From contig NZ_CP062803.1 in assembly GCF_008801925.2 (NCBI RefSeq), forward strand, positions 1,240,001-1,304,000: a stretch of 64,000 nucleotides of DNA, in the 5' to 3' direction. Position 1 is the stretch's first letter. The number at the start of each line of letters is the position of its first letter. Under the pieces are notes generated by a model, which saw only the letters and a program-made list of their open reading frames with translations, was not told the DNA's origin and searched no databases. Of the stretch, positions 1-10,961 are shown one piece after another. Both the position numbers and the translations under genes were made by a program. This stretch comes from Cupriavidus basilensis (GTDB lineage Bacteria; Pseudomonadota; Gammaproteobacteria; Burkholderiales; Burkholderiaceae).

Positions 1-309
1 GCAAAGTACCTGCACGGCGCGCGTATCGTGCGCGCCTTCAATTTCATGGGCGCCACCAACTTCGCCAGTCAGAACCACCGGGCCGAGGGCCTGATCGCGG
101 TGCCGATCGCCGCCGACGATCCCAAGGCCCTGCGCATCGGCGAGCAACTGGTGCGCGATGCCGGCTTCGAGCCGGTGGTGGTCGGCCGGCTTGCCACGGC
201 CGATAGCTTCGCCCCGGGCGGGCCGCTGTTCCATCAGATCGGCTCGGCCGACGCCATGCGCGCGCGCATGGCGGAGCAGGGCGGCAAGATGGTGGAGACG
301 CCTAAATGA
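1..309 (+). CDS. NADPH-dependent F420 reductase-like oxidoreductase, C-terminal part
   Basis: The reading frame is already open at base 1 and ends at a TGA at 307-309, so only about the last 102 residues are present. The visible part contains the run ARIVRAFNFMGATNF, typical of the middle of the F420-dependent NADP oxidoreductase (Rossmann) family, where the chain passes from the nucleotide domain to the dimerisation domain. The N-terminal glycine-rich NADP loop lies outside the window. The family transfers hydride to or from NADP(H); members in organisms without F420 usually have unknown substrates. Family assignment is fair, specific function unknown. Confidence 0.7.
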   Translation, partial: AKYLHGARIVRAFNFMGATNFASQNHRAEGLIAVPIAADDPKALRIGEQLVRDAGFEPVVVGRLATADSFAPGGPLFHQIGSADAMRARMAEQGGKMVETPK

Positions 310-402
310 AGGGAAGCGGTTCTGGCCAGGTGCGCGGCCTTGGCCGTACGCGTGGTACGGCCAAGGCCGAGCAACGACGCCAGAATCTGTCTGAGTGGCC
401 GC

Positions 403-831
403 TTAGCCGTGCCAGGCGCCCTTCATCCAGACCCAGCCGCCGCCCTCGAAACGCCAGACCCAGTGTCCGGGCACCCAGTAGGCGTGTGCTGCGGGGGCGA
501 CGGTGATCTGTTCCACGATCACGGGCGGCATCACCGGCACCGGCTGCTGGACCCAGCGGCCGTGCACCCAGAACCAGTCGTTGCCTTCCCACTTCCAGTG
601 GCCCGGCACCCAGTTCCAGCCGTAGGCAGGCGCGGGGCCGCGGTCTTCGTGCACCGGCGGTGGCATGTTGCGGACCACCTGGTGGGGTGGCGCAGGCGCC
701 GGCTGGCGTACTACCACGCGCTCGGTCACGCAACCGGCCAGGCTGCCAAGCACCGCCAGCGAGGCGAGCGCCGGCAGGGCGGCGCGGAGCAGGCGGCGGC
801 GTGCGGGCGCATGGGGTTTGCTGATTGCCAT
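403..831 (-). CDS. YXWGXW-repeat lipoprotein
   Basis: A protein of 142 residues. An Arg-rich N-terminus is followed by a hydrophobic stretch and the lipobox LAGC near residue 33, so it is probably exported and lipidated. The mature part is rich in Trp, Pro and His, with repeated W-V-P-G-H-W and W-V-x-G-x-W segments (near residues 74, 87 and 120), the hallmark of YXWGXW-repeat proteins. These are small envelope proteins of unknown function. It stands alone, convergent with the upstream oxidoreductase, from which it is separated by about 90 bases. Confidence 0.8.
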   Translation of the reverse strand: MAISKPHAPARRRLLRAALPALASLAVLGSLAGCVTERVVVRQPAPAPPHQVVRNMPPPVHEDRGPAPAYGWNWVPGHWKWEGNDWFWVHGRWVQQPVPVMPPVIVEQITVAPAAHAYWVPGHWVWRFEGGGWVWMKGAWHG

Positions 832-1063
832 TTGTCTTTGTCCTGTTTGTCCTGTCGGCGCTGATTTGCGCTCGGGCGTTGTCCAAGGGGCGGCCCCGGG
901 TCGGGATGTGCAATGACCCTGGGACCGATACCTTGCTTAACGAGGCAAGCGCCGCTGCGCGGGACAAGCGCGCGGAAAGATTTTGTAATTGAGTATTACG
1001 CGCCCCAAAAGACAAAGCGCAGCCAGGGCGGCTGCGGCAGGGGGTGGGGGGGAGGATGGTGGG
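832..1063. other. Intergenic region upstream of the YXWGXW lipoprotein and downstream of the desaturase
   Basis: I see no coding sequence here. It must hold the promoter of the leftward lipoprotein gene and the transcript end of the leftward desaturase gene. The AT-richer stretch around 980-1000 is the most promoter-like part. No clear hairpin with a T-tract was found. Confidence 0.4.
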
Positions 1064-2164
1064 TTATGCCGGCACTGGCGCGTTGGCGCTGGTCTGGCGG
1101 CCGCGGAAGTCCGTCCAGCAGAGCGCCTTGAAGTCGTACAGCTTGCAGCGGCGCGCGGTATCGAAATACCAGCGCCAGGTGAAGTTCTGGATGATGATGC
1201 GGCCCGGCAGCGCATGCTCCAGCAGCGCCTGGGCGCGCTTGAGGCGGTACAGCGGCACGCTCATGTCCACGTGGTGCGCGGTGTGCTCCATGATGTGGTG
1301 CAGCGCCGCGCCGATGCCATAGCGAAAGCGCAGGTGCACGGTGGTGGAGACGAAGGGCTGGGCGCGCGCCCACATGGCCTTGGTGTCGTACCAGGCCACG
1401 CTGGTGTGGGTGTGGTGCACGTAGAGCACGAAGCCCACCGTGAAATTCCAGACCAGGAACGGCAGCACGAAGCCCAGCCCGACCAGCAGCGCCACCGACT
1501 GCCCCGTGGCGATGGCCAGCCACGCCAGCGCACCGATCCAGGCCACGCCGAAGAGCGCCACCAGCGTGCAGTCCCACATGAAGACGGCGCGGCGCGTGGG
1601 CATCTGGCGGCGGCTGGGGAAGAACATCTTGAACCACCAGATCTCGACCAGGTAGTACAGGCCCGCGCCAAAGCCGGTGCGGTAGACCCGCTCCAGCGCG
1701 CGGCGCCAGCGCGGCAGGGCCTGGAATTCCTCGAGCGAGTAAGGCTGCCAGACGAAGTCGAAGCCCTTGAGGTTGGAGTAACCGTGGTGGACCACGTTAT
1801 GGCCCACTTCCCACAGGCTGTAAGGCGTGAGCGACGGCAGGAAGGTCAGCCGGCCCAGCCATTTGTTCAGGCCGCGCCGGGGCGTCAGGCTCTGGTGGCA
1901 GGCATCGTGGCCGATGATGAACAGGCGGGCGATGATCAGCCCCGTTGCCACGCTGGCGGCCAGCTTGGCGAGCCAGTGGGAGAACAGCACCACCCCGGCC
2001 AGCGCGGCCAGGAACAGCGCGGTGTCCAGCGCGAACAGCGCCAGCGCGCGCGGCGTGCTGCGCGCGGCAAGCGGGATCAGCCAGCCGCGGATGATCTTGC
2101 GCGAGGGCAGGGGGACGTCAGGGGAAATCGGCTCCGGAAAGGAAGCTTGCTGCGTGGCAATCAT
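1064..2164 (-). CDS. Membrane fatty acid desaturase
   Basis: A 366-residue integral membrane desaturase. It shows the three histidine boxes that bind the di-iron centre: HDACH near residue 87, HNVVHH near residue 123, and a C-terminal HHIMEHTAHH near residue 290. The hydrophobic segments lie between the boxes as in acyl-lipid desaturases of the omega-6/delta-12 type. The family uses O2 and electrons from a redox partner to put a cis double bond into membrane acyl chains. No ferredoxin or reductase gene is adjacent. The regiospecificity cannot be read from sequence. Confidence 0.85.
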   Translation of the reverse strand: MIATQQASFPEPISPDVPLPSRKIIRGWLIPLAARSTPRALALFALDTALFLAALAGVVLFSHWLAKLAASVATGLIIARLFIIGHDACHQSLTPRRGLNKWLGRLTFLPSLTPYSLWEVGHNVVHHGYSNLKGFDFVWQPYSLEEFQALPRWRRALERVYRTGFGAGLYYLVEIWWFKMFFPSRRQMPTRRAVFMWDCTLVALFGVAWIGALAWLAIATGQSVALLVGLGFVLPFLVWNFTVGFVLYVHHTHTSVAWYDTKAMWARAQPFVSTTVHLRFRYGIGAALHHIMEHTAHHVDMSVPLYRLKRAQALLEHALPGRIIIQNFTWRWYFDTARRCKLYDFKALCWTDFRGRQTSANAPVPA

Positions 2165-2334
2165 GCAAAAACCTTCAGTTGTCGAACGCGGGGTCGGGCT
2201 GGGCCCGAGACTGGCGATGCGCGGCCACGGGACAGGCCGATGGTGTGACAGCTTAGAAGGATTGCGTGACAGGGGTGTTGATCCGGGTCAAGCCAGCAAG
2301 GCCGGACCCGGTGTTACACAGCGGGAAGTGACGA

Positions 2335-3666
2335 TTAGTGCGCGGCGCAGGCCGGCGCGCTCGCCGGCTCGCCCATCACATACACCTCGCCGATGACGCG
2401 GTCGTCACCCAGCATGGCGAAGGCGAACAACTGCTCTTCCAGCGTTTCCGAGCGCTCGCTGCGGCGCGCGATCAGCGGCGTGGCCTGCGGGTCGAGCACG
2501 ATGAAGTCGGCCTCGCAGCCGGGGGTGAAGCTGCCCACGCGCTCGCTCCAGCCCAGTGCATCGGCGGCGGCACGGGTGGCCAGGTAGAACATGCGCAGCG
2601 CGGTCAGGTGGTAGCCGCCCATGCGCGCCACCTTGTGGGCGGCGTTCATGGTGCGCAGCATCGAGAATGAAGTGCCCCCGCCCACGTCGGTGGCCAGCGT
2701 CACGTTGAGGCGGTGCGCATCCGACTGGTGGAAGTCATAGAAGCCGCTGCCCAGGAACAGGTTGGAGGTGGGGCAGTGCGCCACCGCCGCGCCGCTGTCG
2801 GCCAGCCGCTTGCGGTCGTCCTGGTCGAGGTAGATGGCGTGGCCGTACAGCGCGCCCGGGCGCAGCAGGCCGTAGTGATCGTAGATGTCCAGATAGCTGC
2901 GGGCTTGCGGGAACAGCTCGGCCACCCATTTCACTTCGTCGCGGTTCTCCGCCACGTGGGTCTGGATGAAGGCGTCCGGGTAGGCCTTGGCCAACTCGCC
3001 GCAGGCTTGCAACTGCGCTTCGCTGGAGGTGGGCGCGAAGCGCGGCGTAATGGCGTACGACAGGCGGTTCTTGCCGTGCCAGCGCGAGATCAGGTCGGCC
3101 GAATCGCGCGCGCCGGACTCGGCGGTGTCGCGCAGGAATTCGGGGCAGTTGCGGTCCATCATCACCTTGCCGGTGACCAGGCGCAGGTTGCGGCGGTCGG
3201 CTTCGGCAAACAGCGCATCGGCCGACGCCGTATGCACGGTGCTCCAGGCCACGGCGCTGGTGGTGCCGTTGCGCAACAGCTCGTCGGCGAAAAAGCCAGC
3301 CACGGCCGCCGCGTATTCCGGCTCGGCAAAGCGGCGCTCCTCGGGGAAGGTATAGGTCTCCAGCCAGTGCAGCAGGCCGGGCGAGGGCGAGGCGATGATG
3401 TCGGTCTGCGGGTAGTGCACGTGCGTGTCGATAAAGCCCGGCACGATCAGCTTGCCGCGGCGGTCGATCACTTCGGCGCCGGCCGGGATCTGGTCGGCCA
3501 GGTCGGCATGGCTGCCCACCGCGGCGACATGCCCGGCGGTAACGATCAGCACCCCGTCTTCCCAATACTGATACGCGTCGTCATGAAACTGGGGGTCGCG
3601 CAGGAAGTGCAGCACGCGGCCACGGATGGCGCGGGTGATGGACTGGGTGGGGGGCGTGGTCGTCAT
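2335..3666 (-). CDS. guaD: Guanine deaminase
   Basis: A 443-residue amidohydrolase that deaminates guanine to xanthine. The metal-binding pair is in GFIDTHVHYPQ (His82 and His84). Further family signatures are HVAEN, the GHAIYLDQ run with the third His, and CPTSNLFLGSGF, followed by ATDVGGG carrying the catalytic Asp. The length matches bacterial GuaD. It is the last gene of the leftward purine operon, 63 bases after the deaminase gene. Its product feeds directly into the xanthine dehydrogenase encoded upstream in the same operon. Confidence 0.92.
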   Translation of the reverse strand: MTTTPPTQSITRAIRGRVLHFLRDPQFHDDAYQYWEDGVLIVTAGHVAAVGSHADLADQIPAGAEVIDRRGKLIVPGFIDTHVHYPQTDIIASPSPGLLHWLETYTFPEERRFAEPEYAAAVAGFFADELLRNGTTSAVAWSTVHTASADALFAEADRRNLRLVTGKVMMDRNCPEFLRDTAESGARDSADLISRWHGKNRLSYAITPRFAPTSSEAQLQACGELAKAYPDAFIQTHVAENRDEVKWVAELFPQARSYLDIYDHYGLLRPGALYGHAIYLDQDDRKRLADSGAAVAHCPTSNLFLGSGFYDFHQSDAHRLNVTLATDVGGGTSFSMLRTMNAAHKVARMGGYHLTALRMFYLATRAAADALGWSERVGSFTPGCEADFIVLDPQATPLIARRSERSETLEEQLFAFAMLGDDRVIGEVYVMGEPASAPACAAH

Positions 3667-3729
3667 ATCGATGTCTCGTCATGCGCCGGCGCGCGCATGG
3701 CGCGCCGGCATCTTGGGGTGAGCCGCGCT

Positions 3730-4776
3730 TCAGGCCGTGGAGGCCGCGGCGGGCAGGGGGGATTGCCAGAAGTGGTCGACTTCGGCGAGGAAGGCAGTCT
3801 TTTGCGAGGCGGGCAGGAACGACGCCTCGAAACTGTTGCGCGCCAGCTTGTGGCCATCGGCCGCGGTCAGCGGCAAGGCTTCGAAAGTGGCTTCCCAGTT
3901 CGCGTTCATATAGCCGCCGAAATAGGCGGGGTCGTCCGAGTGCAGCGTGACCAGCACGCCGGCTTCGAGCAGGCGGTGCAGGGAGTGGTCGCGCAGGTCC
4001 GGGTAGACCTTGAGCTTCTGGTTGGACAGCGGGCATACCGTGAGCGCCACGCGCTCGCGGGCCAGCCGCTCGACCAGTGCCGGGTCGTCGATGGCGCGCA
4101 CGCCGTGGTCGATGCGCTCCACCTTGAGGATGTCGAGCGCGTCGGTCACGTATTGCGCCGGGCCTTCCTCGCCGGCATGCGCCACCAGGTGCAGGCCGAG
4201 CTCGCGGGCGCGGGCAAACACGCGGGCGAACTTCTCCGGCGGGTTGCCCTGCTCGGAGGAATCCAGCCCGATGCCGACAAAGCGGTCGCGGTAGGGCAGC
4301 GCGGCTTCCAGCGTGGCGAAAGCGTCTTCCTCGGAGAGGTGGCGCAGGAAGCAGAGGATCAGGCTGCTGGAGAAGTCGTACTGCGTGCGGGCCTGGGCGA
4401 GCGCGTCGGAAATGCCGTCGATCACCACATGGATCGGCACGCCGCGCGCGGTATGGGTCTGCGGGTCGAAGAAGATCTCGGCGTGGCGCACGTTGTCGGC
4501 GACGGCACGCTGCACGTAGGCCATCGTCATGTCGAAGAAATCGTCCTCGGTCAGCAGCACGCTGGCGCCGGCGTAATAGATATCGAGGAAGGATTGCAGG
4601 TCGGTGAAGGCGTAGGCCTTGCGCAGGGCTTCCACGCTGGCGTATGGCAACTTGACCTTGTTGTGCTGGGCCAGCCGGAAGATCAGCTCAGGCTCGAGCG
4701 TGCCTTCAATGTGGACGTGCAGTTCCGCCTTGGGCGTCTGGCGGATACGGTCTGCGAGCGCGGCATCGAGCGTCAT
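3730..4776 (-). CDS. Adenine deaminase of the adenosine-deaminase superfamily
   Basis: I chose the ATG at 4776, which overlaps the xdhC stop in an ATGA and has AAAGGAA in front of it; this gives 348 residues. Motifs are KAELHVHIEG (metal His pair), the HAGEEGP catalytic segment, ERIDHGVR, CPLSN and SDDPAYFGGY. The run DSSEQGNPPEKF and the SDDPAYFGGY form match the Aah1/PA0148-type adenine deaminases rather than classical adenosine deaminases, although automatic annotation often says adenosine deaminase. Adenine to hypoxanthine fits this operon, whose other enzymes act on free bases. Substrate choice is inference from motifs and context. Confidence 0.85.
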   Translation of the reverse strand: MTLDAALADRIRQTPKAELHVHIEGTLEPELIFRLAQHNKVKLPYASVEALRKAYAFTDLQSFLDIYYAGASVLLTEDDFFDMTMAYVQRAVADNVRHAEIFFDPQTHTARGVPIHVVIDGISDALAQARTQYDFSSSLILCFLRHLSEEDAFATLEAALPYRDRFVGIGLDSSEQGNPPEKFARVFARARELGLHLVAHAGEEGPAQYVTDALDILKVERIDHGVRAIDDPALVERLARERVALTVCPLSNQKLKVYPDLRDHSLHRLLEAGVLVTLHSDDPAYFGGYMNANWEATFEALPLTAADGHKLARNSFEASFLPASQKTAFLAEVDHFWQSPLPAAASTA

Positions 4777-5807
4777 GGGGTTCCTTTTGCGGTCTTGGTT
4801 TGCGTCGTGCTCGTCGCTTTGCCGCTGCGGCTGGCGACGAGCGCACCCAGATGGGCGAGGCGCTGGTCGCGAACCTGCAGCAACTGGGCGACGATGGCAA
4901 CCGCAATCATAGCCGGAGCCTTGTCCGTGATGCCGCAGACGCCCATCGGGCACGTCATTTCCGCGAAGCGGGAAGGGTCAATTCCGTGCTCCGCCATGCG
5001 GTGCTCGAAGCGCGCGCGCTTGGTCTTGGAACCGATCAGGCCGAAGTAGGCGAAGTCGTCGCGCCGCAGGATGCGCTCGCACAGCGTCTGGTCCAGCGCG
5101 TGGCTGTGCGTCATCACCAGGAAGTAGCTGCCGGCGGGCGCGTGGTCGACCACCGCCTCGGGGATGTCGCTGGCTTCCGGGGTGACGTTGTCGGGCAGGT
5201 CGGCGGGAAACAAGGTATCGCGCTCATCCACCCAGTGCACCTGGCACGGCAGGTTGGCCAGCACCTTGACCAGCGCATGGCCCACGTGGCCGGCGCCGAA
5301 CAGCACCACGTGCAACTCGTCCGGCACCAGGGTGTCGGTCCAGCCGCCGTCCGCCTGCAAGGCCACCGAGGGCAGCAGCGCCGGTGCCGCGGCGTGTTGC
5401 ACCGCGCCGGTGCGCGGCACCGTGCGCGTCAGTGCGCGTCCGGTGCCGAACGCGGCCTGCACCGCGTCCAGCCACGGCAGGTCGGCCTCGCCCAACACCT
5501 CGAAGGCGAGCAGCACCACGCCGCCGCAGCATTGGCCCAGCGCCGGGCCCAGCGGGATGCGCACGATCTGCCGCATCGCGTCGCGCTCGGCCAGCATGGT
5601 GCGGGCGATCTCCATGCCGCGCCACTCGAGATGGCCGCCGCCGATGGTGCCGACCAGCTCGTTGGCGGTCACCAGCATGCGCACGCCCGCCTCGCGCGGG
5701 GCGGAGCCTTTGACCTCGGCGATGGTGACCATCACCACCGGCACGCCGGCGCGCACCCAGCGGGTGGCGTCGGCGAAGCGGAAGGGTTTGAGGGGCGCGT
5801 CCTGCAT
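4773..5807 (-). CDS. xdhC: Xanthine dehydrogenase accessory protein XdhC
   Basis: A 344-residue XdhC/CoxF-family chaperone. The N-terminal domain has KGSAPREAGVRML and the TIGGGHLEW motif. A C-terminal Rossmann domain begins at VVLFGAGHVG, and GLIGSKTKR follows near the end. In the family it binds molybdenum cofactor, promotes its sulfuration and delivers it to the XdhB subunit. It lies 97 bases downstream of xdhB, and its stop overlaps the start of the deaminase gene, so the three are probably co-transcribed and the last two translationally coupled. Confidence 0.92.
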   Translation of the reverse strand: MQDAPLKPFRFADATRWVRAGVPVVMVTIAEVKGSAPREAGVRMLVTANELVGTIGGGHLEWRGMEIARTMLAERDAMRQIVRIPLGPALGQCCGGVVLLAFEVLGEADLPWLDAVQAAFGTGRALTRTVPRTGAVQHAAAPALLPSVALQADGGWTDTLVPDELHVVLFGAGHVGHALVKVLANLPCQVHWVDERDTLFPADLPDNVTPEASDIPEAVVDHAPAGSYFLVMTHSHALDQTLCERILRRDDFAYFGLIGSKTKRARFEHRMAEHGIDPSRFAEMTCPMGVCGITDKAPAMIAVAIVAQLLQVRDQRLAHLGALVASRSGKATSTTQTKTAKGTP

Positions 5808-5904
5808 GGTGATGCCTTTTTTAGTTGATGCTCGTTACTTCGTTGCGGTCTTCAGCGAAGATGGCCTGTGGGAGAGGGCGGGCGCATCTGCAAGCCGCTG
5901 TCTC

Positions 5905-8256
5905 CTACTGCGCCACCCGCACGGCGTCCACCGCATCCAGGATTGCCTCGCTGGTCGCGGGCGCCACCAGCGGCGGGTTCACCTTGTAGTCCCCCACGCT
6001 GGCCACCGCGTCGCGGATCGCGAAGAACACCGAGAACGGCAGCAGCAGCGGCGGCTCGCCCACGGCCTTGGAACGATGGATGCTGTCCTCCGCATTGTCG
6101 TTCTCGAACAGCCGCACGTAGAACGCTTCCGGGCAGTCGTTGACGGTCGGGATCTTGTAGGTGGAGGGCGCATGCGTCATCAGCTTGCCGTCCTTGTTCC
6201 ACCACAGCTCCTCGGTGGTCAGCCAGCCCATGCCCTGGATAAACCCACCCTCCACCTGGCCGATGTCGATGGCCGGGTTGAGCGAGCGGCCGGCGTCGTG
6301 CAGCACGTCGGCGCGCAGCAGGCGCCATTCGCCGGTGAGCGTGTCCACCAGCACTTCCGAGCACGCCGCGCCATAGGCGAAGTAATAGAACGGCCGGCCT
6401 TGCAGCTTGGACTGGTCCCAGTACAGCTTGGGCGTGGTGTAGAAGCCATCGGACCACAGTTGCACCCGTGCCACGTAGGCTTGCCGTGCCAGGTCGCTGA
6501 AGTCCAGGCGGAGTTCGCCCGCGACCACCAGGTCGTCGCCGAACTGCACGCTGTTGGCGTCCACGCCGGCCTGGCGCGCGGCAAACGCCGCCAGCCGCTC
6601 GCGGATCTGCCGCGCGGCGTCCTGCGCGGCCTTGCCGTTCAGGTCGGTGCCGGTGGAGGCGGCCGTGGCCGAGGTGTTGGCCACCTTGCTGGTATCGGTC
6701 GCGGTCACGCGCACGCGTTCGAGCCGGATGCCAAGCTCATGCGCCACCACCATCGCCACCTTGGTGTTCAGGCCCTGGCCCATCTCGGTGCCGCCGTGGT
6801 TCACCAGCACCGAGCCGTCGTTGTACACATGCACCAGCGCGCCGGCCTGGTTGAAGTGGGCCACGTTGAAGGAAATGCCGAACTTCACCGGGGTGATGGC
6901 GATGCCCTTCTTGAGCACCGGGCTGGTGGCGTTGAACGCGCGCGTGGCCTCGCGGCGCGCGCGGTAGGCGCTGGTCGCCTCGAGTTCGTCGAGCAGTTCG
7001 TGGATGACGTTGTCTTCCACGGTCTGGCCGTAAGGCGTGACGTTGCGCTCGGTCTTGCCGTACAGGTTGGCGAGGCGCACGTCGAGCGCATCGCGGCCCA
7101 CGGTGCGTGCCACGTTGTCGAGGATGTACTCCATGGCAAAGGCACCCTGCGGGCCGCCGAAGCCGCGAAAGGCGGTGTTGCTCTGCGTGTTGGTCTTGCC
7201 GCAGTAACCGTCGATCTGCACGTTCGGCAGCCAGTAGGCGTTGTCGAAGTGGCAGATGGCGCGGGTCATCACCGGGCCGGACAGGTCGGCCGAGAAGCCG
7301 GCGCGCGAAACCATTTCCACCGACACGCCTTCGACGCGGCCGTCGGCATCGTGGCCGACTTCGTAGTCGAAGACGAAGTCGTGGCGCTTGCCGGTGATCA
7401 TCATGTCGTCATCGCGGTCCGGGCGCAGCTTGACCGGGCACAGCAGCTTCCAGGCAGCCAGCGCGGCGCAGCAGGCGAACATGGCCGATTGCGATTCCTT
7501 GCCGCCGAAGCCGCCGCCCATGCGGCGGCACTCCACCAGCACCTGGTGCGCGTGCCAGCCCAGCATATGCGCCACGGCATGCTGCATTTCGGTGGGATGC
7601 TGGGTCGAGCACCACACATGCATGCCGTCGTTTTCCTTGGGCGCGGCGTAGGCGATCTGGCCTTCGAGGTAGAACTGCTCCTGGCCGCCCAGGCGGATGT
7701 GGCCCTTGTCCCGATGCACGGCGGCGGCGATATGGCTGGCCGGCTCGCCGCGCGTGAGGTGCATCGGCGGCAGCACATAGCTGCCGGCCTGGTGCGCCGC
7801 CTCGGGCGACAGCACCGGCGCCAGGTCTTCATACTCGATCGCACCCAGGCGCGCGGCGCGGCGCGCGGCGTCGTGCGAGGTGGCCACCACCACGAAGATC
7901 GGCTGGCCGATGAACTGGACCAGGCCGTTGGCCAGGATTGGGTCGTCGTGGATGATCGGGCCGCATTCGTTGGCAGCGGGAATGTCCTCTGCGGTCAGCA
8001 CCGCCACCACGCCCGGCGCGGCGCGCACCTTGTCGAGCGAGATCGACCTGACGCGGGCATGGGCGCGCGTGCTCATGCCGAGCGCGGCATGCAGCGTGCC
8101 TGCCAGTTCGGGGATGTCGTCGGTGTAGGTGGCCGTGCCGGCCACGTGCAGGTGGGCCGATTCGTGCGGGCGCGAGACGCCCACTTGCGGCGTCGAAATG
8201 GCGGTCCTGGCTTCGCTGGCGGCGTCGAGCAGGAAGGGTTCGGTTTGCTTGTTCAT
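5905..8256 (-). CDS. xdhB: Xanthine dehydrogenase, molybdopterin-binding subunit
   Basis: A 783-residue large subunit of bacterial xanthine dehydrogenase (XdhAB type). It carries the molybdopterin-binding signatures GGFGGKES, AFRGFGGPQG and GTEMGQGLNTK. The catalytic glutamate is in KAVGEPPLL (Glu734), close to the C-terminus as expected. The enzyme hydroxylates hypoxanthine to xanthine and xanthine to urate at the Mo centre. It starts 12 bases after xdhA. The N-terminus, with TATYTDD, matches the usual start of the family. Confidence 0.95.
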   Translation of the reverse strand: MNKQTEPFLLDAASEARTAISTPQVGVSRPHESAHLHVAGTATYTDDIPELAGTLHAALGMSTRAHARVRSISLDKVRAAPGVVAVLTAEDIPAANECGPIIHDDPILANGLVQFIGQPIFVVVATSHDAARRAARLGAIEYEDLAPVLSPEAAHQAGSYVLPPMHLTRGEPASHIAAAVHRDKGHIRLGGQEQFYLEGQIAYAAPKENDGMHVWCSTQHPTEMQHAVAHMLGWHAHQVLVECRRMGGGFGGKESQSAMFACCAALAAWKLLCPVKLRPDRDDDMMITGKRHDFVFDYEVGHDADGRVEGVSVEMVSRAGFSADLSGPVMTRAICHFDNAYWLPNVQIDGYCGKTNTQSNTAFRGFGGPQGAFAMEYILDNVARTVGRDALDVRLANLYGKTERNVTPYGQTVEDNVIHELLDELEATSAYRARREATRAFNATSPVLKKGIAITPVKFGISFNVAHFNQAGALVHVYNDGSVLVNHGGTEMGQGLNTKVAMVVAHELGIRLERVRVTATDTSKVANTSATAASTGTDLNGKAAQDAARQIRERLAAFAARQAGVDANSVQFGDDLVVAGELRLDFSDLARQAYVARVQLWSDGFYTTPKLYWDQSKLQGRPFYYFAYGAACSEVLVDTLTGEWRLLRADVLHDAGRSLNPAIDIGQVEGGFIQGMGWLTTEELWWNKDGKLMTHAPSTYKIPTVNDCPEAFYVRLFENDNAEDSIHRSKAVGEPPLLLPFSVFFAIRDAVASVGDYKVNPPLVAPATSEAILDAVDAVRVAQ

Positions 8257-8268
8257 GCCGATCTCTCC

Positions 8269-9789
<1,521 letters not shown>

Positions 9790-10010
9790 GGTGTCTTCTC
9801 TCTTTGTGGATGGGGCCAAACATAGCACTGACGCCGATGATGCAATATTCGGCCCAGGTGATATGCCCCATCAAGCGGGGAGAGCGTTCCGGCGGCCGGC
9901 GAGGGCGGCGGCCACCGGATTTGACCAATGACGGGGTGCGTGACATACACTATGCGCCGTTCCCATTCCCCACGCCACCGGCCGCAAAGCGCGCCAGGCG
10001 CCCCCTCGCC
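9790..10010. promoter_or_regulatory. Divergent promoter region between xdhA and the LysR-type regulator
   Basis: A 221-base gap between two divergent genes, the usual site of LysR-type control. Rightward, TTGACC at 9921-9926 followed by TACACT at 9946-9951 (19-base spacer, or CATACA with 17) could drive the regulator. Leftward, TTGCAT (complement of 9840-9845) and TATGTT (complement of 9819-9824) with a short 15-base spacer could drive xdhA. The AT-richer segment at 9840-9865 is the best candidate operator. These are sequence guesses only. Confidence 0.45.
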
Positions 10011-10961
10011 ATGCACGGACGCGACCATCTCGACACCTATTTGCTGCGGGTGCTGCACACCCTGCTCACCGAGCAGAGCGTGACCCGCACCGCGGTCCGC
10101 CTTGGCCAGTCGCAGCCTGCCATCAGCAATACGCTCAAGCGGCTAAGGGAAATCACGGGGGACGCCATCCTGGTGCGCGGCAAGAGCGGCATGGTGCCGA
10201 CCGAGCGCGGCCGCGAGCTGCTGCAACTGGCCGAACAGAGCCTGGCGGCCATGGACCGCATCGCCCGGCCGCCCCAGCATTTCGACCCGGCCACCACGAC
10301 CCGTACCTTCCACCTGGGCGCGCCGGACTACCTGGACGCCTTCTTCCTGCCCAACATCGTCGAGCGCGTGCGCCGGCTGGCGCCCAACGCCAAGCTGTTC
10401 GTGCACCCGATGACGTCATCGAGCGACTTCCTCGACAGCCTGGAACAAGGGCAGCTCGACATCGTGGTCGGCAACTGGCTGTCGCCACCAGAGCATCTGC
10501 ATATTTCGCCGCTGTTCGACGATGAGGTGGTGTGCATGCTGGGGGCGCAGCATCCGCTGGCGCGCAAGGGGCTGACCCTCAAGCACTACCTGGAAATGCC
10601 GCACCTGGCGCCGGCGCCCTATGCCTCGATGCAGCGCAGCATGATCGACCAGGCGCTGGCCGAGCAGGGGTACAAGCGCAATATCCAGGTCACCTTGCCG
10701 TATTTCGGGCTGGTGCCGTATGTGTTGATGAAGACCGATATGGTGTTCACCACGGGGCGGCAGTTTGCCGCGCATTACGCGCAGTACCTGCCGTTGAAGA
10801 TGGTGCCCTCGCCGGTGGCGTTTCCGCGGATGCGGTTTTATCAGCTTTGGCATGAGCGGTGCCATGCTGCGCCGGACGTGATGTGGATGCGCAGGATGAT
10901 TGCGGAGGTGGCGGGGGAGTTGCCGGTTTTGCCTGTTTTGGTGAGGATGGGGGAGGGGTGA
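10011..10961 (+). CDS. LysR-type transcriptional regulator of the purine operon
   Basis: I chose the ATG at 10011 (MHGRDHLDTY), giving 316 residues; the frame is open further upstream but has no family match there. The N-terminal winged helix is clear in SVTRTAVRLGQSQPAIS and the following LKRLREITGD-LVR-PTERG segment, resembling the NodD/NahR branch. The rest is a periplasmic-binding-like effector domain. It is transcribed away from xdhA and probably controls the purine genes in response to a purine intermediate. The last 63 bases of the gene contain only 6 C, unlike the body, and run straight into a repeat element. Confidence 0.9.
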   Translation: MHGRDHLDTYLLRVLHTLLTEQSVTRTAVRLGQSQPAISNTLKRLREITGDAILVRGKSGMVPTERGRELLQLAEQSLAAMDRIARPPQHFDPATTTRTFHLGAPDYLDAFFLPNIVERVRRLAPNAKLFVHPMTSSSDFLDSLEQGQLDIVVGNWLSPPEHLHISPLFDDEVVCMLGAQHPLARKGLTLKHYLEMPHLAPAPYASMQRSMIDQALAEQGYKRNIQVTLPYFGLVPYVLMKTDMVFTTGRQFAAHYAQYLPLKMVPSPVAFPRMRFYQLWHERCHAAPDVMWMRRMIAEVAGELPVLPVLVRMGEG

